This document shows, piece after piece, positions 55,891 to 57,296 of a stretch of DNA of 57,296 nucleotides. This DNA is from an uncultured Myxococcales bacterium (GTDB taxonomy: Bacteria; Myxococcota_A; UBA9042). The first letter of the stretch is position 1. Each line of letters starts with the position of its first letter. Made by a program: the position numbers and the translations under genes. The notes beneath the pieces are model-generated. The model had not been told where the DNA came from. It made no database searches and saw only the letters and a program-made list of their open reading frames with translations. The stretch covers positions 1 to 57,296 of the forward strand of contig CAIMLR010000024.1 in the NCBI GenBank assembly GCA_903842345.1, read 5' to 3'.

Positions 55891-57296
55891 TTAGAGCGAG
55901 TCGACCGCATACACCATGAAGAGTGCCCCCTCCGCAGGACTGCCCACCATGGCCGGCAAACCCAGCGCACTTTCGGACGTGAAATAGGTGGTTGCTTGCC
56001 AGTTACCATACCCGGAGTCAGCAAAACCTTCAATGGGAGGCTCCAGCCCAGGCAATCTACTATAAAGCGAGCCCAAATAACTCACCCCCATCGACTCTGA
56101 CTCGTTGGTGCTCTCATGGGAAGAGCCAATTGAGTAAGCATTGCCAAATGCAAGCCGGTGCGCGGCAACGGTGGGGCTGAAGGTCTCGACAATCTGCTGC
56201 TCGGCCGCGAATGGGATCCCCGCCTCCGAGTCAGCATGGTTGAGCGGGTTTGGGAAGCCGCCCGTTTCCGCGAATGCGGTCGACGTAGTAACGGACGAGA
56301 GAGGCGACCAATTTGGGAGGATGTACAGCGGCGCATTCTGAAGGTGCGGCACATATCCGTAGTCGCCACCACCGAGGTAGTGGCGGTCACCATCAGCGTA
56401 GACCAGAATACAACTACCTAGCAATGGCGCCGCGAATTGCGACAACGAGCAGGCCACCGCCGGAGCGGCCAGCGAATGGAGTCCGAGCGGGATTGCTGCG
56501 CCCCAGGTTGCCCCGGAGTCGTTCGACAGGAATACGTTGATCTCCCCGGACTGTGAAAGCGCAGTCAGCACAAATTGGTGCCCCACTTCATCATACGCAA
56601 GTGCCGGAGGCTCCAGAGTGCAGAAGTCGATGGTTGTCTCACGGTCAGCGTCAATTGTGCGGAACCCGTCGCGAGAGCCCTTGACGATAATGCCACCTGC
56701 GCACGAAGTGCTCGTGTCACGCCGCTTTGCGGTCCACGCTGCCACCCATCCGGCCCCTTGTGTCGAACTTGCCGCGACCGCCGGGGCGCGAAAGGACTCA
56801 CAATTTGACGTGTCATGCGCAAGAGATGCACACGCATCTAAGGCCGAGCCGCTGCCATACCCGCTAGCGAGATCTGAGAATGAATGCGTGAGAAAGCCAA
56901 TTTGGTCCTGATATCCACTTCCCGCTGCTGCGAATACTACAGCAAGCGCGCCTGCCGACGCTCCCGTTCCTGGGTCGGTGACCCGACCAATCGCTGCTGC
57001 GGGCGGCTGTCCCGCCAATCCGGTTGCCATGACAGTCGCAGTTCCCCATGTCCCAGTTGCATCGTTGAATCGCCGAATCTTGACGTCACGACCAGCCGCC
57101 ACACCATACTTAGTTCGGATCGCCTCAACGTCGTGGCCAGTCAATGAACGCCTGCCTAGCAGGCTGTTGAAAATCTCCGCCAACAAGATCGACTCCAATC
57201 CCCAGATCGCATAGAATCTCAGCAGGTTGCCTGAGGTTCCACCATGCGCGGTCACGTTCCATCCCAGCCCTCCATGCTCGCCCTGATTTCGCCGGA
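55891..57296 (-). CDS. Sialidase/Asp-box-type beta-propeller protein, N-terminus off the right edge
   Basis: The frame is open to the last base (GEHGGLGW just before 57255), so the amino end is missing; a GTG at 57255 is probably internal. About 468 residues are visible. They are rich in short Gly/Ser/Ala strands with SNDSGATWG, a match to the sialidase/BNR Asp-box S-x-D-x-G-x-T-W, in the middle. Phrases such as APAVAASSTQGAGWVAAWTA and PPALAYDEVGHQFVLT recur like propeller blades. Only one clear Asp box is seen, and no catalytic Arg triad can be placed, so enzymatic activity is uncertain. Its base composition is visibly less GC-rich than the rest of the window, which may reflect horizontal acquisition. 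Confidence 0.75.
   Translation of the reverse strand, partial: RRNQGEHGGLGWNVTAHGGTSGNLLRFYAIWGLESILLAEIFNSLLGRRSLTGHDVEAIRTKYGVAAGRDVKIRRFNDATGTWGTATVMATGLAGQPPAAAIGRVTDPGTGASAGALAVVFAAAGSGYQDQIGFLTHSFSDLASGYGSGSALDACASLAHDTSNCESFRAPAVAASSTQGAGWVAAWTAKRRDTSTSCAGGIIVKGSRDGFRTIDADRETTIDFCTLEPPALAYDEVGHQFVLTALSQSGEINVFLSNDSGATWGAAIPLGLHSLAAPAVACSLSQFAAPLLGSCILVYADGDRHYLGGGDYGYVPHLQNAPLYILPNWSPLSSVTTSTAFAETGGFPNPLNHADSEAGIPFAAEQQIVETFSPTVAAHRLAFGNAYSIGSSHESTNESESMGVSYLGSLYSRLPGLEPPIEGFADSGYGNWQATTYFTSESALGLPAMVGSPAEGALFMVYAVDSL

Overview
The window is high-GC bacterial DNA, most likely from a Myxococcota (former deltaproteobacterial) genome or a close relative. Support for this comes from the density of very large secreted lipoproteins with MopE-type (D-N-C-N-G / D-D-C-D-G) cysteine repeats, CTDC-type cysteine repeats and Big_2 Ig-like domains, from Hanks-type Ser/Thr kinase signalling, and from NtrC-type sigma-54 regulation. 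No taxonomic search could be run, so the assignment is an inference.

Layout. 1-11.6 kb (minus): three tandem paralogous giant lipoproteins with cysteine/aspartate repeats; the last-transcribed one runs off the left edge. 11.8-13.2 kb (minus): apt and surE, nucleotide salvage. 13.35-17.6 kb (plus): a Ser/Thr kinase lacking the usual HRD arginine and an RND/MMPL exporter. 17.6-20.1 kb (minus): an ALG9/PIG-B-like GT22 mannosyltransferase, a short tandem repeat, and a complete tRNA-Val/tRNA-Asp unit with its promoter and terminator. 20.1-24.8 kb (minus): a cysteine-rich lipoprotein with a well-defined promoter, 5' hairpin and terminator, then moeA and an asparagine synthetase. 24.9-29.3 kb (plus): a GT4 glycosyltransferase and a large CTDC-repeat lipoprotein.

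29.4-34.2 kb is a signalling block: an NtrC-like sigma-54 activator, a single-domain receiver, a divergent PAS histidine kinase and a mannose-1-phosphate guanylyltransferase-like enzyme. It is followed by a near-consensus sigma-54 promoter, preceded by two tandem palindrome-containing repeats placed like enhancer sites. That promoter faces a 2711-residue Ig-repeat lipoprotein (34.2-42.3 kb) in which a five-domain block is duplicated. A second, weaker sigma-54-like site precedes the CTDC-repeat lipoprotein. The simplest reading is that the local kinase/receiver/activator set controls production of giant surface lipoproteins.

42.4-46.4 kb: an rSAM protein with a SPASM-like module placed before the rSAM core, a secreted beta-rich protein, and a class V aminotransferase; a 7-1-7 Fur-like palindrome lies between the first two. 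46.5-57.3 kb is patchier. It holds a small conserved protein, a DUF2334-type deacetylase-like lipoprotein, a fused remnant of a hemerythrin gene and a LysR gene, a CTDC/PA-domain lipoprotein, a frameshifted HsdR remnant, an unrecognised 407-residue protein, an NT5C1-like 5'-nucleotidase, and a partial, less GC-rich Asp-box protein cut by the right edge.

Eight predicted lipoproteins lie in the window, none with Asp after the lipidated Cys. Under the E. coli +2 rule (which may not transfer) this fits the outer membrane or cell surface.
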